Of a DNA stretch of 64,000 nucleotides, positions 9,243 through 18,256 are shown in pieces; position 1 is the first letter of the stretch; every line of letters starts with the position of its first letter. The notes beneath the pieces were generated by a model. The model did no database searches, was not told the origin of the DNA, and saw nothing but the letters and a program-made list of their open reading frames with translations. The translations under genes were made by a program, and so were the position numbers. Source of the stretch: Duganella sp. BuS-21 (lineage in GTDB: Bacteria; Pseudomonadota; Gammaproteobacteria; Burkholderiales; Burkholderiaceae_D); NCBI GenBank assembly GCA_041874725.1, contig CP097466.1, forward strand, positions 62,001-126,000, given 5' to 3'.

Positions 9243-10358
9243 ATGAGCGTCCCCTTCCTCGACCTGAAAGCAATCAACCTGGCGCAAGGCGCCGAGCTGG
9301 AAGCCGCGTTCAAGCGCGTGCTGAACTCCGGCTGGTACATCCTCGGCTCCGAAACGGCGGCCTTCGAAGCCAGCTTCGCCGAATACAGCGGCAGCGCGCA
9401 CGGCATCGGTGTGGCCAACGGCCTCGATGCGATCTTCCTGATCCTCAAGGGCTACGGCATCGGTCCCGGCGATGAAGTCATCGTCCCGTCCAACACCTTC
9501 ATCGCCACCTGGCTGGCGGTGAGCCACTGCGGCGCCAAGCCGGTACCGGTGGAGCCGGTGGAAGGCACTTACAACATCGACCCATCGCTAGTGGAAGCGG
9601 CCATCACCGCCAACACCAAGGCCATCATCGCCGTCCACCTGTACGGCCAGCCGGCCGATATGGCTCCGCTGAAGGACATCGCCAAACGGCGCGGCCTGAA
9701 GCTGATCGAAGATGCGGCGCAAGCGCACGGCGCGCGTTACAACGGCGGCGTCGCCGGCCAATTGGGCGACGCGGCGGCCTTCAGCTTCTATCCGGGCAAA
9801 AACCTGGGCGCGCTGGGCGACGGCGGCGCCGTGACCACCAGCGACGACGCGCTGGCGGAACGCATCCGCACCTATCGCAACTACGGTTCGAAGATCAAAT
9901 ACTACAACGACGTCCCCGGCTACAACTCGCGCCTGGACGAACTGCAAGCAGCCCTGCTGGCGGTGAAGCTGACCACCCTGGACGCCGGCAACCAGCAGCG
10001 CCGCGCAATCGCAGCCTACTACCAGCAACACCTGGCCGGCATCGACGGCCTGCTGCTGCCGGAAATCCCGTCGTGGGCGGAACCGGTATGGCACTTGTAC
10101 GTGGTGCGCCACGCGCAGCGCGACCTGTTGGCCAAGAAGCTGGCGGAAAAACAGATCGGCACCATCGTGCATTATCCTGTACCGCCACATTTGCAGCCGG
10201 CGTATGCGGAGATGGGCTACAAGGACGGCGACTTCCCGATCGCGGAAGCGATTCACCGCGAAGTTCTGAGCCTGCCGGTATCGCCGACCATGACGCTGGA
10301 CGATGCGGCCGAAGTGGTGGCGGGCGTGAAAGCCGTGCTGGCGGAAATCGCGGGCTGA
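9243..10358 (+). CDS. fdtB: Sugar 3-aminotransferase, DegT/DnrJ/EryC1 family (FdtB/QdtB type)
   Basis: 371 aa. The PLP-binding lysine is in [13 protein letters not shown] (Lys186) and the cofactor-contacting EDAAQAHGA is at about 157-165. The family transfers an amino group from glutamate to a keto-sugar nucleotide. With FdtA upstream the expected product is dTDP-3-amino-3,6-dideoxyhexose (Fuc3N or Qui3N). The next gene is an acyltransferase only 2 bp away, which fits N-acylation of the new amino group. Intact length and motifs; the sugar stereochemistry is not readable. Confidence 0.88.
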   Translation: MSVPFLDLKAINLAQGAELEAAFKRVLNSGWYILGSETAAFEASFAEYSGSAHGIGVANGLDAIFLILKGYGIGPGDEVIVPSNTFIATWLAVSHCGAKPVPVEPVEGTYNIDPSLVEAAITANTKAIIAVHLYGQPADMAPLKDIAKRRGLKLIEDAAQAHGARYNGGVAGQLGDAAAFSFYPGKNLGALGDGGAVTTSDDALAERIRTYRNYGSKIKYYNDVPGYNSRLDELQAALLAVKLTTLDAGNQQRRAIAAYYQQHLAGIDGLLLPEIPSWAEPVWHLYVVRHAQRDLLAKKLAEKQIGTIVHYPVPPHLQPAYAEMGYKDGDFPIAEAIHREVLSLPVSPTMTLDDAAEVVAGVKAVLAEIAG

Positions 10359-10360
10359 TC

Positions 10361-10906
10361 ATGTTTCGCAAGCCGCGCTCAGTACGCGGACGGCAGCTGC
10401 TGTTCCGCGACGCCACCGTAGCCGATGCGGAGTTCATCCTGGCCTTGCGCACGGATGAAAAGAAAGGCGAGTTCCTGTCGGCGACCGCGCCGGACGTGCA
10501 ACGCCAGCGCGACTGGCTGGCGCGCTACGCGGCCGACGACGCCCAGGTCTACTTCATCATCTGCAAGCTCGATGGCACGCCGGTAGGCACCGTGCGTCTG
10601 TACGACCAGCGCGGCGACTCGTTCTGCTGGGGATCATGGATAAAAAGCGACGGCGCACCGAGCGGCTTCGGCGTGGAATCCGCCTTGATGGTGTACGACT
10701 TCGCGCTGCAGCTGGGCTTCCAGCGCGCGCACTTCGACGTGCGCAAGCAAAACCTCTCGGTCTGCCAATTCCACGAACGCTTCGGCGCCGTGAAGGTGGG
10801 CGAAACCGCCGAGGACAACCTCTACGAAATGAGCAACGCCGCCATCCATGGCGCGCTGGCCCACTACAAGAAGTACCTCCCCGACGGCGCCACCGTCGAC
10901 TTCTGA
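10361..10906 (+). CDS. GNAT-family acyltransferase
   Basis: 181 aa, RimJ/RimL-like GNAT fold with a GTVRLYD strand and an N-x-S-x-x-x-F-H-E-R-F segment typical of the acyl-CoA site. The ATG at 10361 is 2 bp after the aminotransferase stop, so the two are coupled. It is a good candidate for the N-acylation of the 3-amino sugar. Characterised FdtC/QdtC acetyltransferases are left-handed beta-helix proteins, so this would be a non-homologous replacement, or it could use an acyl group other than acetyl, perhaps from the ACP line encoded opposite. It converges with the leftward operon with only 1 bp between the genes. Confidence 0.75.
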   Translation: MFRKPRSVRGRQLLFRDATVADAEFILALRTDEKKGEFLSATAPDVQRQRDWLARYAADDAQVYFIICKLDGTPVGTVRLYDQRGDSFCWGSWIKSDGAPSGFGVESALMVYDFALQLGFQRAHFDVRKQNLSVCQFHERFGAVKVGETAEDNLYEMSNAAIHGALAHYKKYLPDGATVDF

Positions 10907-10907
10907 A

Positions 10908-12248
10908 TTACAGGCGGCGGATTTTCTTCTGCCGCACGCTGTGCAGCGGGCCTTCGGCCAGCACCACCTTGGCCGGCACCTTGAACGCCGCCAGGTGCGC
11001 CAGGCATTCCTGGCGTATGCGTTTCTTCAGGCTCTCCACCGTCTCCGGCGTATCGACCACCACCTTGGCGACCACGATATTACCGAGCATGGCGTGCTTC
11101 TCGCCGAACACCGCCACGTCCTGCACGTTGTCCATCTCCAGAATCACGCTCTCGACTTCCGACGGATACACCTTCTGTCCCGCCACGTTGATCAAGTCCG
11201 TCACGCGGCCGAGGATGCGGAAGTAATCGCCATCCACCTCCACCTGATCCTGCGTATTAAACCATCCATCCGCATCGAACTCCGACGGCGCATTCAAATA
11301 GCCGACCATCGCGAACTGCGATTTAATCCACAGCACGCCATCCACCACCTTGGTCTGGAAGCCTTCGCCACCAACGCGCACCCACAGCGAACCATCCTCG
11401 CGTGACTGCGAACGCAGCACGCCAACTTCCGACAAGCCATAGGTCTGCAGCAGGTCCACGCCTGGGAACTGCGCACGCACCCGGTCCAGCGTCGACTGCG
11501 GCATCACCTCGGTGCCGTAAGTAATGCGCTTGAGCGACGACAGGTCGTACTGGTGCTGCAGGTTCGACGCCATCATCAATGTCAGGAACGACGGCGTAGC
11601 CGGCAGCAGCTCAACCTTGTACTTCTCGATCGCCGCGCAGATGTTCGGCACCGAGCGATCAGCCACCGTCACCACCGTACCGAGGCTGGCGGTGATCGCC
11701 AGAATGGTGTTGATGCCGCCGAAGTGGTCGATCATCAGGAACGGAATGGCCACCACCGGCGCGCGCTGCTTGCGGAACTTCTCGGCCACCTGATGAAAGT
11801 CGTGCAGGATGCCTTTCGGCTTGCCGGTCGAGCCGGAGGAGAACAGCACCATGCCCGGCGTGCCGCGCTGGCGGAATTCATTGAGCAGCGCATTGTCGGT
11901 CTTCAGACCGCGATGGGTGATGGCGGCGTCGCGGCCGGCGGCATCGAACTCCACGTACCAGTCGCAACCCGAGACGCTCAGCGCCACCGACTCCTCCACC
12001 ACCGAAGTGCGCGTCAGCGGGATCACGATGCTGCCGTTGCGGCACAGCGCCATGATCATGCAGAACACCTCCGGCGAATAGTCGCCCAGCACCACCACGG
12101 TCTCGCCGCGCGCGATGCCGGCATCCACCACGCGCTGATGGAAGCTGTCTATCAGCCCCACCACGCCGCCGTAGCTTACTTCACGGCCTTCGTGAATGAA
12201 GGCGATGCGCTCAGGCGCGCTCTGGAACCGTTCGATCAGCCATTCCAT
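10908..12248 (-). CDS. AMP-forming acyl-CoA synthetase / acyl-ACP ligase
   Basis: 446 aa, ANL superfamily. The P-loop SSGSTGKPKG is at residues 137-146, followed by TYGLSE, the hinge GRVTD and a C-terminal KKIRR with the usual catalytic Lys position. The enzyme adenylates a carboxylic acid and passes it to CoA or a phosphopantetheine arm. It is the last gene of the leftward operon, 8 bp after an acyl carrier protein, so loading of that ACP is the simplest reading. It is somewhat shorter than typical acyl-CoA synthetases (~500-550 aa), nearer to stand-alone ACP-loading enzymes. Confidence 0.85.
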   Translation of the reverse strand: MEWLIERFQSAPERIAFIHEGREVSYGGVVGLIDSFHQRVVDAGIARGETVVVLGDYSPEVFCMIMALCRNGSIVIPLTRTSVVEESVALSVSGCDWYVEFDAAGRDAAITHRGLKTDNALLNEFRQRGTPGMVLFSSGSTGKPKGILHDFHQVAEKFRKQRAPVVAIPFLMIDHFGGINTILAITASLGTVVTVADRSVPNICAAIEKYKVELLPATPSFLTLMMASNLQHQYDLSSLKRITYGTEVMPQSTLDRVRAQFPGVDLLQTYGLSEVGVLRSQSREDGSLWVRVGGEGFQTKVVDGVLWIKSQFAMVGYLNAPSEFDADGWFNTQDQVEVDGDYFRILGRVTDLINVAGQKVYPSEVESVILEMDNVQDVAVFGEKHAMLGNIVVAKVVVDTPETVESLKKRIRQECLAHLAAFKVPAKVVLAEGPLHSVRQKKIRRL

Positions 12249-12256
12249 GATGTGCC

Positions 12257-12496
12257 TTAGCCTTGCGCCTGCAGGTCCTGCAGCACCAGCTTGATCAACT
12301 TGTAGGAGGTGATATTGCCGGCGTCTTCGTCGGGAATGGTCACCTTGAATTCTTCTTCCAGCGCCAGCACCAGGTTCATATGGCGCAGCGAATCCCAGTT
12401 CGGCACGTTGTCCATGCTGGAGTCTTCATTGATGGTGGCGGCGTCCACGTTCAGCATGGTGGCCATTACTTGTTTCAGGGCGTCTTCATTCAACAT
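12257..12496 (-). CDS. Acyl carrier protein 1
   Basis: 79 aa. The phosphopantetheine site is in NWDSLRHM (Ser36), followed by an acidic helix typical of ACPs. It overlaps the 3' end of the FkbH gene by 11 bp and precedes the AMP-ligase, so all three should be translated together. It probably carries a small acyl unit loaded by FkbH or the ligase. It differs clearly in sequence from the second ACP at 17934-18236, suggesting two distinct intermediates. Confidence 0.92.
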   Translation of the reverse strand: MLNEDALKQVMATMLNVDAATINEDSSMDNVPNWDSLRHMNLVLALEEEFKVTIPDEDAGNITSYKLIKLVLQDLQAQG

Positions 12497-14312
12497 AAGT
12501 CATCTCTATCCATGGGTTGGCGGGTGCGGCAAAATCTGCCGCAGCGATGGCGTATCTTCGCACACCTTCGCTGGTTTCTTCGCATGCGGGCATGCCGAGG
12601 CGGCCGTAAAAATCGGCGACCTGGGCGTTTTTGGCGCTCGGGATGTATTCCGCGCGCAGTTCGGTGCAGCCGCGCGCTACGGCATCGGCGACGATGCGGG
12701 TCCAGATGCCCGTTTCGACGCCGCGCCCGATGACGCGGCAGCTCATCAGGAAGTTCTCGACGAAGGCGGTCGCGCCTTCGTAGCGCAGCACCGCCACGCC
12801 GGTCAGGCCGGCGTTGCCGAACTTGTCGCCGACCACCAGCGAGTAAACAGCATGCTTATTTTCACCGTCGCTGTCCATCATCTGCTCGATCTCCGCCACG
12901 CTGTAGCGCGTGGTGGTGAGGTTGAACTGGTTGGACTTCTGCGACAGTTCGCTGATGCGCGCTGCGCTGGCGCGGGCGTTGCGCGTCAATTCCACCTTCA
13001 ACTCCAGCGACGCCAGATAGTCTTCCTGGCTGTCGAATTGCGCCTTCAGTTCCTCGGTGCCGGCACGCTGGCGGTATTGTTCGGTCTTGCCCTTGCTGTC
13101 GGCCGAAATGCCGCCGGCCAGGAACAGCGTTTTGATCTCCGCCACAACGCGCGGATAGTCGGACAGCGTGGCCGGCACCTGCACGGTCTTCACCATCGGC
13201 AGCTGCTGGCGCACCGCTTCGCATTCGAACGAGGAATCGTCCAGGAACACGATGCTGTCCAGGCCCACATTCAGCTCCTTGGCCAGCGCGCGCAGGTTGG
13301 ATGGCTTGTCTTCCCAGTTGACTTTCTTGGCCACCAGTTGCGCTTCCTTCAGCACCATGTCCGGATGCTTTTGCAGCACTTCGTCGACGTCGGCCGGGTT
13401 GTTCTTGGTGACCAGCGCCAGCACGATGCCCTGCCGTTCCAGCGCGGCGAATTCCTGCTGCATGCGCCAGAAGATATTGCCGGGATAGTCGTAGGGACCG
13501 AGCTTGATGCCGTTCAGCAGATCCTCGCCGATCACGCCGCCCCACAGGGTATTGTCGCAATCAAGCGCCAGCACCTTGTAGAAGTGCGCGCCGAAGCCGC
13601 GCGCGTTGGCAGCGATGCGGCGTGCCAGTTCGTTCATGTAGACGCCGGTGTAGGGCGCCTTGCTGCGGAAGTAGAAGCGCGTGTCGAAGGCCGCACCCTG
13701 CCCCACCGCGCGCACCACGTCTTCGGTATCGATGATGCGGATGTTGGCGTGCGCCGCCGCTTCCTGGCGCAGCGCCGCGTTGAAGCGCGCCAGCACCAGC
13801 GCCACCGCGTCCTGGCCGCCAGCGTCTGCAGCGGCGCCCATGCGATGGAAGGTGCCGAGGTAGATCGCCGGCACCGCGCGCGCCTTGCCGAACACCATGC
13901 GGTAGCGCTGGCGCAGTTCCGCTTCCTTGGCGTCGATAATGGACGGGTCGAGGTTTTCCAGTTGCGCTTCGAAGGACGGCAGCAGGTTGTCGAAGAACGG
14001 CAGCAGCACGATCTGCTCGACGCCGGCCTGTGCGAACAGCTCGATGTCGCCGATCGGGTCATCGTAATTACCGGCCACCAGTTCGATGCGGGCGCCGTTC
14101 AGCAAGCCGTGCTTGCGCAAGTAGATGCCCAGCAGGTCCACCGTGGCGGACGAGGACACGCCGATCTTCACCACGCGCGGCTGTTCTTCCTTCTCCAGCG
14201 CGGTGACCGCTTGCGTGAGCTGCATCATGGTGCTGTCGGCCTTGGACAGCACCGCCAGCGCTGCGGCGCGTGGATCTACCGCAGCAAGCGGCGGCGTCGT
14301 GCTGTCGCTCAT
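12486..14312 (-). CDS. FkbH-like HAD-fold protein with C-terminal GNAT-like domain
   Basis: 608 aa. An N-terminal SGNH/unknown region is followed by the HAD motif D251-C-D253-N-T-L-W-G-G-V, the hallmark of the FkbH family, then a C-terminal GNAT-like segment. FkbH proteins load phosphoglycerate-derived three-carbon units (glyceryl, lactyl) onto ACP; HAD-IIIC relatives also occur in flagellin and O-antigen glycan islands. It overlaps the MaoC-SDR gene (4 bp) and ACP 1 (11 bp). Expected role is making a C3 acyl-ACP for decorating a glycan, or dephosphorylating an intermediate; which is not decided by sequence. Confidence 0.85.
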   Translation of the reverse strand: MSDSTTPPLAAVDPRAAALAVLSKADSTMMQLTQAVTALEKEEQPRVVKIGVSSSATVDLLGIYLRKHGLLNGARIELVAGNYDDPIGDIELFAQAGVEQIVLLPFFDNLLPSFEAQLENLDPSIIDAKEAELRQRYRMVFGKARAVPAIYLGTFHRMGAAADAGGQDAVALVLARFNAALRQEAAAHANIRIIDTEDVVRAVGQGAAFDTRFYFRSKAPYTGVYMNELARRIAANARGFGAHFYKVLALDCDNTLWGGVIGEDLLNGIKLGPYDYPGNIFWRMQQEFAALERQGIVLALVTKNNPADVDEVLQKHPDMVLKEAQLVAKKVNWEDKPSNLRALAKELNVGLDSIVFLDDSSFECEAVRQQLPMVKTVQVPATLSDYPRVVAEIKTLFLAGGISADSKGKTEQYRQRAGTEELKAQFDSQEDYLASLELKVELTRNARASAARISELSQKSNQFNLTTTRYSVAEIEQMMDSDGENKHAVYSLVVGDKFGNAGLTGVAVLRYEGATAFVENFLMSCRVIGRGVETGIWTRIVADAVARGCTELRAEYIPSAKNAQVADFYGRLGMPACEETSEGVRRYAIAAADFAAPANPWIEMTYVE

Positions 14313-15511
14313 CGCATCGCCATCCCGCCGTTGACGGCCACCGTGTCGCCGGTGACAAAGCCGGCGTCGTCGGACACCAGATAGGCCACGGCGGCCGCCA
14401 CGTCGGACGGCTTGGCCAGGCGGCGCAACGGCGTCTGGCGCGCGATCATCAATTGCGCTTTTTCAGGAATGTCGCCGATCAGCGTGGTCTCGCACATGCC
14501 CGGCGATACGCAGTTCACCGTGATGCCCTGAGGGCCCAGTTCGGCCGCCATGTAGTTGGAGAATACCTGCAATGCACCCTTGGCCATGGCGTAGCCGGTC
14601 CAGGTGACGGACGGCGCGCCGTCCAGCACCTGCGAGGTGATGTTGACGATGCGGCCCCATTTGCGCGCGCCCATTTCCGGCATGACGGCGGCCGTCATCA
14701 GGAATGCGCCCTTGACTTGCACATCCATCTGCTGCTGCACGTCGTCCCACGCGGTGGCGCTAAACGGTTTCGGGTTGATGCGCGGCGAGGCGTTATTCAC
14801 CAGCACACTCACCGCGCCAAAGGCCTTCACCGCCGACTGGTACAGCGCCTGCGCGCCGGCCTCGGTGGCGATATCCGCCTGCACCGCCAGCGCGCGGCCC
14901 TTGCCGTCGCCAGCGGCCGCATTAATCGCAGCCACAATCTGCGCAGCACGATCAGCCTGGCCGCGATAGTTGACGACCACATTGAAACCATCCGCCGCCA
15001 GCCGCTGGCAAATCGCCTTGCCGATGCCGCCGGCGCCGCCGGTAACAATCGCCACGCGCGGACGCGCATCGGCAGCCGGTGCGGCCTCTGGCTCGGCGGT
15101 GACGAGCACCTTCACCTTGCCCAAGCCAGTCAATATCACCTGCTGGTTCTGATTCACGATGCGCGTATCCAGCTCCAGCAAGCGCTCGCGCTCATGCTTC
15201 TTCAACACCGTTGCGCTGATGGTCAGCACATCGCCCAGCCGCACCGGCAGCAGAAACTCCATGTTCTGGGCTACCCACAGCGCGCCAGTGCCTGGCAGCT
15301 TGGTGCCGATCACGGTCGAAATGAATGAAGCACCCAGCATGCCATGCACCACGATATCCTTGAACGCCGTGGTCTCCGCATAAGCACGGTCCACATGCAG
15401 CGGATTATCATCGCCCGTTATCTCGACGAACTTGCGCACGTCCGCTTCCGTAATATGCTTCGTCAGCGTCTGCGTCTCGCCAACCTGGATCGAATCGAAA
15501 TCTTTAAACAT
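14309..15511 (-). CDS. MaoC-like hydratase fused to 3-oxoacyl-ACP reductase (SDR)
   Basis: 400 aa. Residues ~1-135 form a hot-dog fold of the MaoC/R-hydratase type with ITGDDNPLHVD, including the D-x4-H dyad. Residues ~150-400 are an SDR with TGGAGGIGKAI and YAMAK, close to FabG. The fusion would combine beta-keto reduction and hydration/dehydration on one polypeptide. ATG 15511 is preferred to an in-frame upstream one because it has a perfect AGGAGG 7 nt upstream and the upstream codons lie in the KASIII coding end. Starts 2 bp after the KASIII stop. Confidence 0.85.
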   Translation of the reverse strand: MFKDFDSIQVGETQTLTKHITEADVRKFVEITGDDNPLHVDRAYAETTAFKDIVVHGMLGASFISTVIGTKLPGTGALWVAQNMEFLLPVRLGDVLTISATVLKKHERERLLELDTRIVNQNQQVILTGLGKVKVLVTAEPEAAPAADARPRVAIVTGGAGGIGKAICQRLAADGFNVVVNYRGQADRAAQIVAAINAAAGDGKGRALAVQADIATEAGAQALYQSAVKAFGAVSVLVNNASPRINPKPFSATAWDDVQQQMDVQVKGAFLMTAAVMPEMGARKWGRIVNITSQVLDGAPSVTWTGYAMAKGALQVFSNYMAAELGPQGITVNCVSPGMCETTLIGDIPEKAQLMIARQTPLRRLAKPSDVAAAVAYLVSDDAGFVTGDTVAVNGGMAMR

Positions 15512-15513
15512 GA

Positions 15514-16542
15514 TTATGCCTCCTTCCTGGCCATCTTCCAGCGCCACACGGAGGCGCCGAAGTTGAAACCGGCGCCCACGGCGGCCAGCACCACGGTATC
15601 GCCATCCTTCACCAGCTTCTTCTCCACCGCCTCGCTCATGGCGATCGCCAGCGACGCCGCGCCGGTATTACCCACGCGCGCCACGTTGGTGTAGGTCTGC
15701 TCCAGCGTATAGCCCATCTTGCGTACGATGTACTCGATCATGCGCAGGTTCGCCTGATGGAACAGCATGAAATCCACATCGGTCGCCGCCACGCCGCTCT
15801 TCTCGCACGCCTTGCGGATCACGCGCGGCAGGTGGGTGATGGCCTGCTTCCAGGTAGCGATGCCGTTCATCTCCATATAATCCAACGCGCCATCGAAGGT
15901 GCGGCCGATGATCGGGTGACTCGAACCGCCGCCGCGCATGCGCACCGATTCGTAGTTCGAACTGTCGGTGTGGAAGGCCGATGAAATAATGCCGTCTTTC
16001 GGATCATCGCTGCGGCTCAACACCGCCGCACCGGCGCCGTCGCTCAGGTAGATGGCGGTGTTGACGTCCGATCGGTCGATGTAACGCGACAGGAACTCCA
16101 CGCCGATCACCACCGCGTTGCGCACCGACGGGTCCACCCGCATGCGGTCCGAAGCCACCGTCAGGCCGGTGACGAAACCGGTGCAGTTGGCCTGCAAATC
16201 GAAAATCTGCGCGTTGGGCGCCTTCAGCTCCATCTGCACCTTGGCCGACAGCGGCGGATAGATGTAGTCGCCCGAAAAGGTGCAGGCGATGATCAGGTCC
16301 ACCTGGTCCATGCTGATGCCGGCCATCTCGATGGCGCGCTGCGCTGCCAGCACCGCGTACTGCGACGCCGATTCGTCCGGCCCGGCGATATAGCGCTGCT
16401 CGATGCCGGTCTTCTCGACGATCCACTCCGGCGTCACGTCCAGGTTGCGGCACAGCGTTTCGTTGTCCTCGGCGTGTTCCGGCAGATGGTGGCCGACGCC
16501 GGAGATGGTAATGCCCGGGAATGGAAATGGAGAAGTGCTCAC
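15514..16542 (-). CDS. 3-oxoacyl-ACP synthase III (FabH-like)
   Basis: 342 aa thiolase-fold enzyme with the full Cys-His-Asn triad: Cys120 in QANCTGF, His262 in FHQANLR and Asn292 in GNTGAAS. It condenses an acyl-CoA starter with malonyl-ACP. In glycan islands KASIII homologues make short 3-oxoacyl-ACP units, later reduced and attached to amino sugars. The gene overlaps the MBL-hydrolase start by 4 bp (ATGA) and is followed by the MaoC-SDR fusion. An essential housekeeping fabH is unlikely in this setting; a dedicated role is inferred. Confidence 0.9.
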   Translation of the reverse strand: MSTSPFPFPGITISGVGHHLPEHAEDNETLCRNLDVTPEWIVEKTGIEQRYIAGPDESASQYAVLAAQRAIEMAGISMDQVDLIIACTFSGDYIYPPLSAKVQMELKAPNAQIFDLQANCTGFVTGLTVASDRMRVDPSVRNAVVIGVEFLSRYIDRSDVNTAIYLSDGAGAAVLSRSDDPKDGIISSAFHTDSSNYESVRMRGGGSSHPIIGRTFDGALDYMEMNGIATWKQAITHLPRVIRKACEKSGVAATDVDFMLFHQANLRMIEYIVRKMGYTLEQTYTNVARVGNTGAASLAIAMSEAVEKKLVKDGDTVVLAAVGAGFNFGASVWRWKMARKEA

Positions 16543-17213
16543 GATGCTGCCAGCCCTAAAAAGTTTAACAATGCGGCGTTGCCGGTGCGGACCGACAAGC
16601 CGTCGGCCGCGTTGCCGTGGCCGGGATAAATGGTGCGCTCGGGCGTCAGCTCGTCCCAGTAGCCGAGGATGGTCTGCTTCAGCACCGCGTGATCCTCGCC
16701 CGGCAGGTGCGACAGGCCGACACCGCGTGCATACAGAGTATCACCGGTGAACCACGCGCTGCCGAATTCGATGATGCAGGAACCCGGCGTGTGGCCCGGA
16801 GCAGGAAGGTAGCGCAGCGGCGTGCCGGCGATGTCGGCGACGTGGCCGGCCTCCACCAGCGTGGCCTCCGGCAGCACCACCTTGTGCTTGATCTTCATCG
16901 CCATCAGCAGGAAGTTCGAGGCCTTCATCAACTTGGCGTCGGCCTTGGGCACGAACACTTCGCTGCCGTACTTCTTTTGAAAGTGCGAAGCGCTGCCGGT
17001 GTGGTCGAAATGGCCGTGGGTGCAGTACACCGCGCGCGGACGCAAGCCATGTTCGCTCAGCTCCGCGTCGATGGTCTCGCCATCCAGGCCGGCGTCGATC
17101 AGGATGCCGCCGCCTTCCACCTGCGCCTCGCAAAAATAGGCGTTGGAGGAGAACTCGCCGCTGGTCACGCGCCAGACATTCCCGCCGCCCCAGTTGCCGA
17201 CCACGCTCGCCAT
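16539..17213 (-). CDS. MBL-fold hydrolase (glyoxalase II/thioesterase-like)
   Basis: 224 aa. The zinc motif T-H-G-H-F-D-H is at residues 65-71, with GHTPGS and FTGDTLY further on and a final PGHG, the full set of MBL metal ligands. Such proteins hydrolyse thioesters or lactones. Inside an ACP/KASIII operon a thioesterase role, either editing or releasing acyl groups, is the likely function. It is joined by a 1-bp gap to the SDR upstream and a 4-bp overlap to KASIII downstream. Confidence 0.8.
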   Translation of the reverse strand: MASVVGNWGGGNVWRVTSGEFSSNAYFCEAQVEGGGILIDAGLDGETIDAELSEHGLRPRAVYCTHGHFDHTGSASHFQKKYGSEVFVPKADAKLMKASNFLLMAMKIKHKVVLPEATLVEAGHVADIAGTPLRYLPAPGHTPGSCIIEFGSAWFTGDTLYARGVGLSHLPGEDHAVLKQTILGYWDELTPERTIYPGHGNAADGLSVRTGNAALLNFLGLAAS

Positions 17214-17214
17214 G

Positions 17215-17937
17215 TCAGTTCACTCCACCCATGTAGATGGTCTGCGCGGTGATGTAGGAGCTGCGCTCGGAAGCCAGGAAGTCGACGATGTTGAAGATGT
17301 CGTCCGGCTCCGCGTAGCGCGGAATCGGCAGGCCGGCGATCACGGCGTCGATCTTATCGCCCGGCAGCTGCGCCAGCATGTCGGTCTTGATCGCGGTGAT
17401 GGACAGCGTATTGCAGGTGATGTTGAGCGGCGCCAGCTCCTTGGCCATCACATTCGACAGCGTGGCCAGGCCGGCCTTGCAGGCGGCGTAGACGGAATCG
17501 CCGATCGGCTCCAGGCTCACCGCCATCGAACCGATGTTGATGATGCGGCCCCACTTCCCCTTGCGCATCAGCTTCGACGCCTCGCGCGACACCATGAAGG
17601 CGCCCATCAGGTTGGTGTTGATCATGGCCTGCGCCTGCGCCGGCGGCATGATCATCGCGTACTGCGAGGTCAGCACGGCGGCGTTGTTGACCACGATGTG
17701 CACCGCGTCCGACACCTTCTTCAGCGCCGCAAAGCCCTGCTGCACCGAGGCCGGATCGCCGATGTCGACCTGGAAGTGATGGTAGTCCGGATGATCGATG
17801 GTTGACTCGCCGCGCGCGAAGCCGGCCACGCGGCCGCCATTGCGCAGGATATGTTCGGCCAGCAGGCGGCCCACACCGCGCCGGCTGCCGGTGATCAGCG
17901 CCAGCTTGCCAGCATAGGTGGAGCCGCCTGGGTTCAT
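17215..17937 (-). CDS. Short-chain dehydrogenase/reductase (3-oxoacyl-ACP reductase-like)
   Basis: 240 aa classical SDR. NAD(P)-binding TGSRRGVG is at 16-23, NNAA at 84-87, Ser137 and the catalytic Y150-x3-K154. Likely reduces the 3-oxoacyl-ACP made by the neighbouring KASIII. The start overlaps the end of ACP 2 by 4 bp. It is the second ketoreductase of the operon (the other is in the MaoC fusion), which hints at two reductions or two substrates. Confidence 0.85.
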   Translation of the reverse strand: MNPGGSTYAGKLALITGSRRGVGRLLAEHILRNGGRVAGFARGESTIDHPDYHHFQVDIGDPASVQQGFAALKKVSDAVHIVVNNAAVLTSQYAMIMPPAQAQAMINTNLMGAFMVSREASKLMRKGKWGRIINIGSMAVSLEPIGDSVYAACKAGLATLSNVMAKELAPLNITCNTLSITAIKTDMLAQLPGDKIDAVIAGLPIPRYAEPDDIFNIVDFLASERSSYITAQTIYMGGVN

Positions 17938-18236
17938 GCCTGTTCCGACAGCAGCAGCCCGATATAGGCGGTCAGCGAGTTCACATCGGTGAACGGCGAA
18001 ACCGCCTGGCTCATGGCGCGGTCATCGGTCAGGCTGATGTCGCGGCCGGCCTGCTCGGAGACGGCGCCTTCAACGTCGACGATCACCGAAACCAGCGACA
18101 GCGAATCAAGCACCGCATCGGCGCCGAACAAACGGGTCTCGAGGCCGACGGTCAGCTGCTCGTCCGGGCCGCGTTCATCATTGATGTTGTTCAGTGCCTG
18201 CAGGATGATGGCGTGGATGGCGTCTTGGTTCAGCAT
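17934..18236 (-). CDS. Acyl carrier protein 2
   Basis: 100 aa. Phosphopantetheine site LDSLSLV (Ser45), with an ACP-like acidic helix pattern. The ATG at 18236 was chosen because it gives a normal ACP N-terminus (MLNQDAIHAI, echoing MLNEDALKQV of ACP 1); an open frame continues upstream but only as an out-of-frame shadow of the GNAT gene. Followed by an SDR with a 4-bp overlap. It is longer than ACP 1 and carries a QAGRD insertion, so probably serves a separate partner. Confidence 0.88.
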   Translation of the reverse strand: MLNQDAIHAIILQALNNINDERGPDEQLTVGLETRLFGADAVLDSLSLVSVIVDVEGAVSEQAGRDISLTDDRAMSQAVSPFTDVNSLTAYIGLLLSEQA

Positions 18237-18256
18237 GGGGTAGTCCTTGTAATGAA

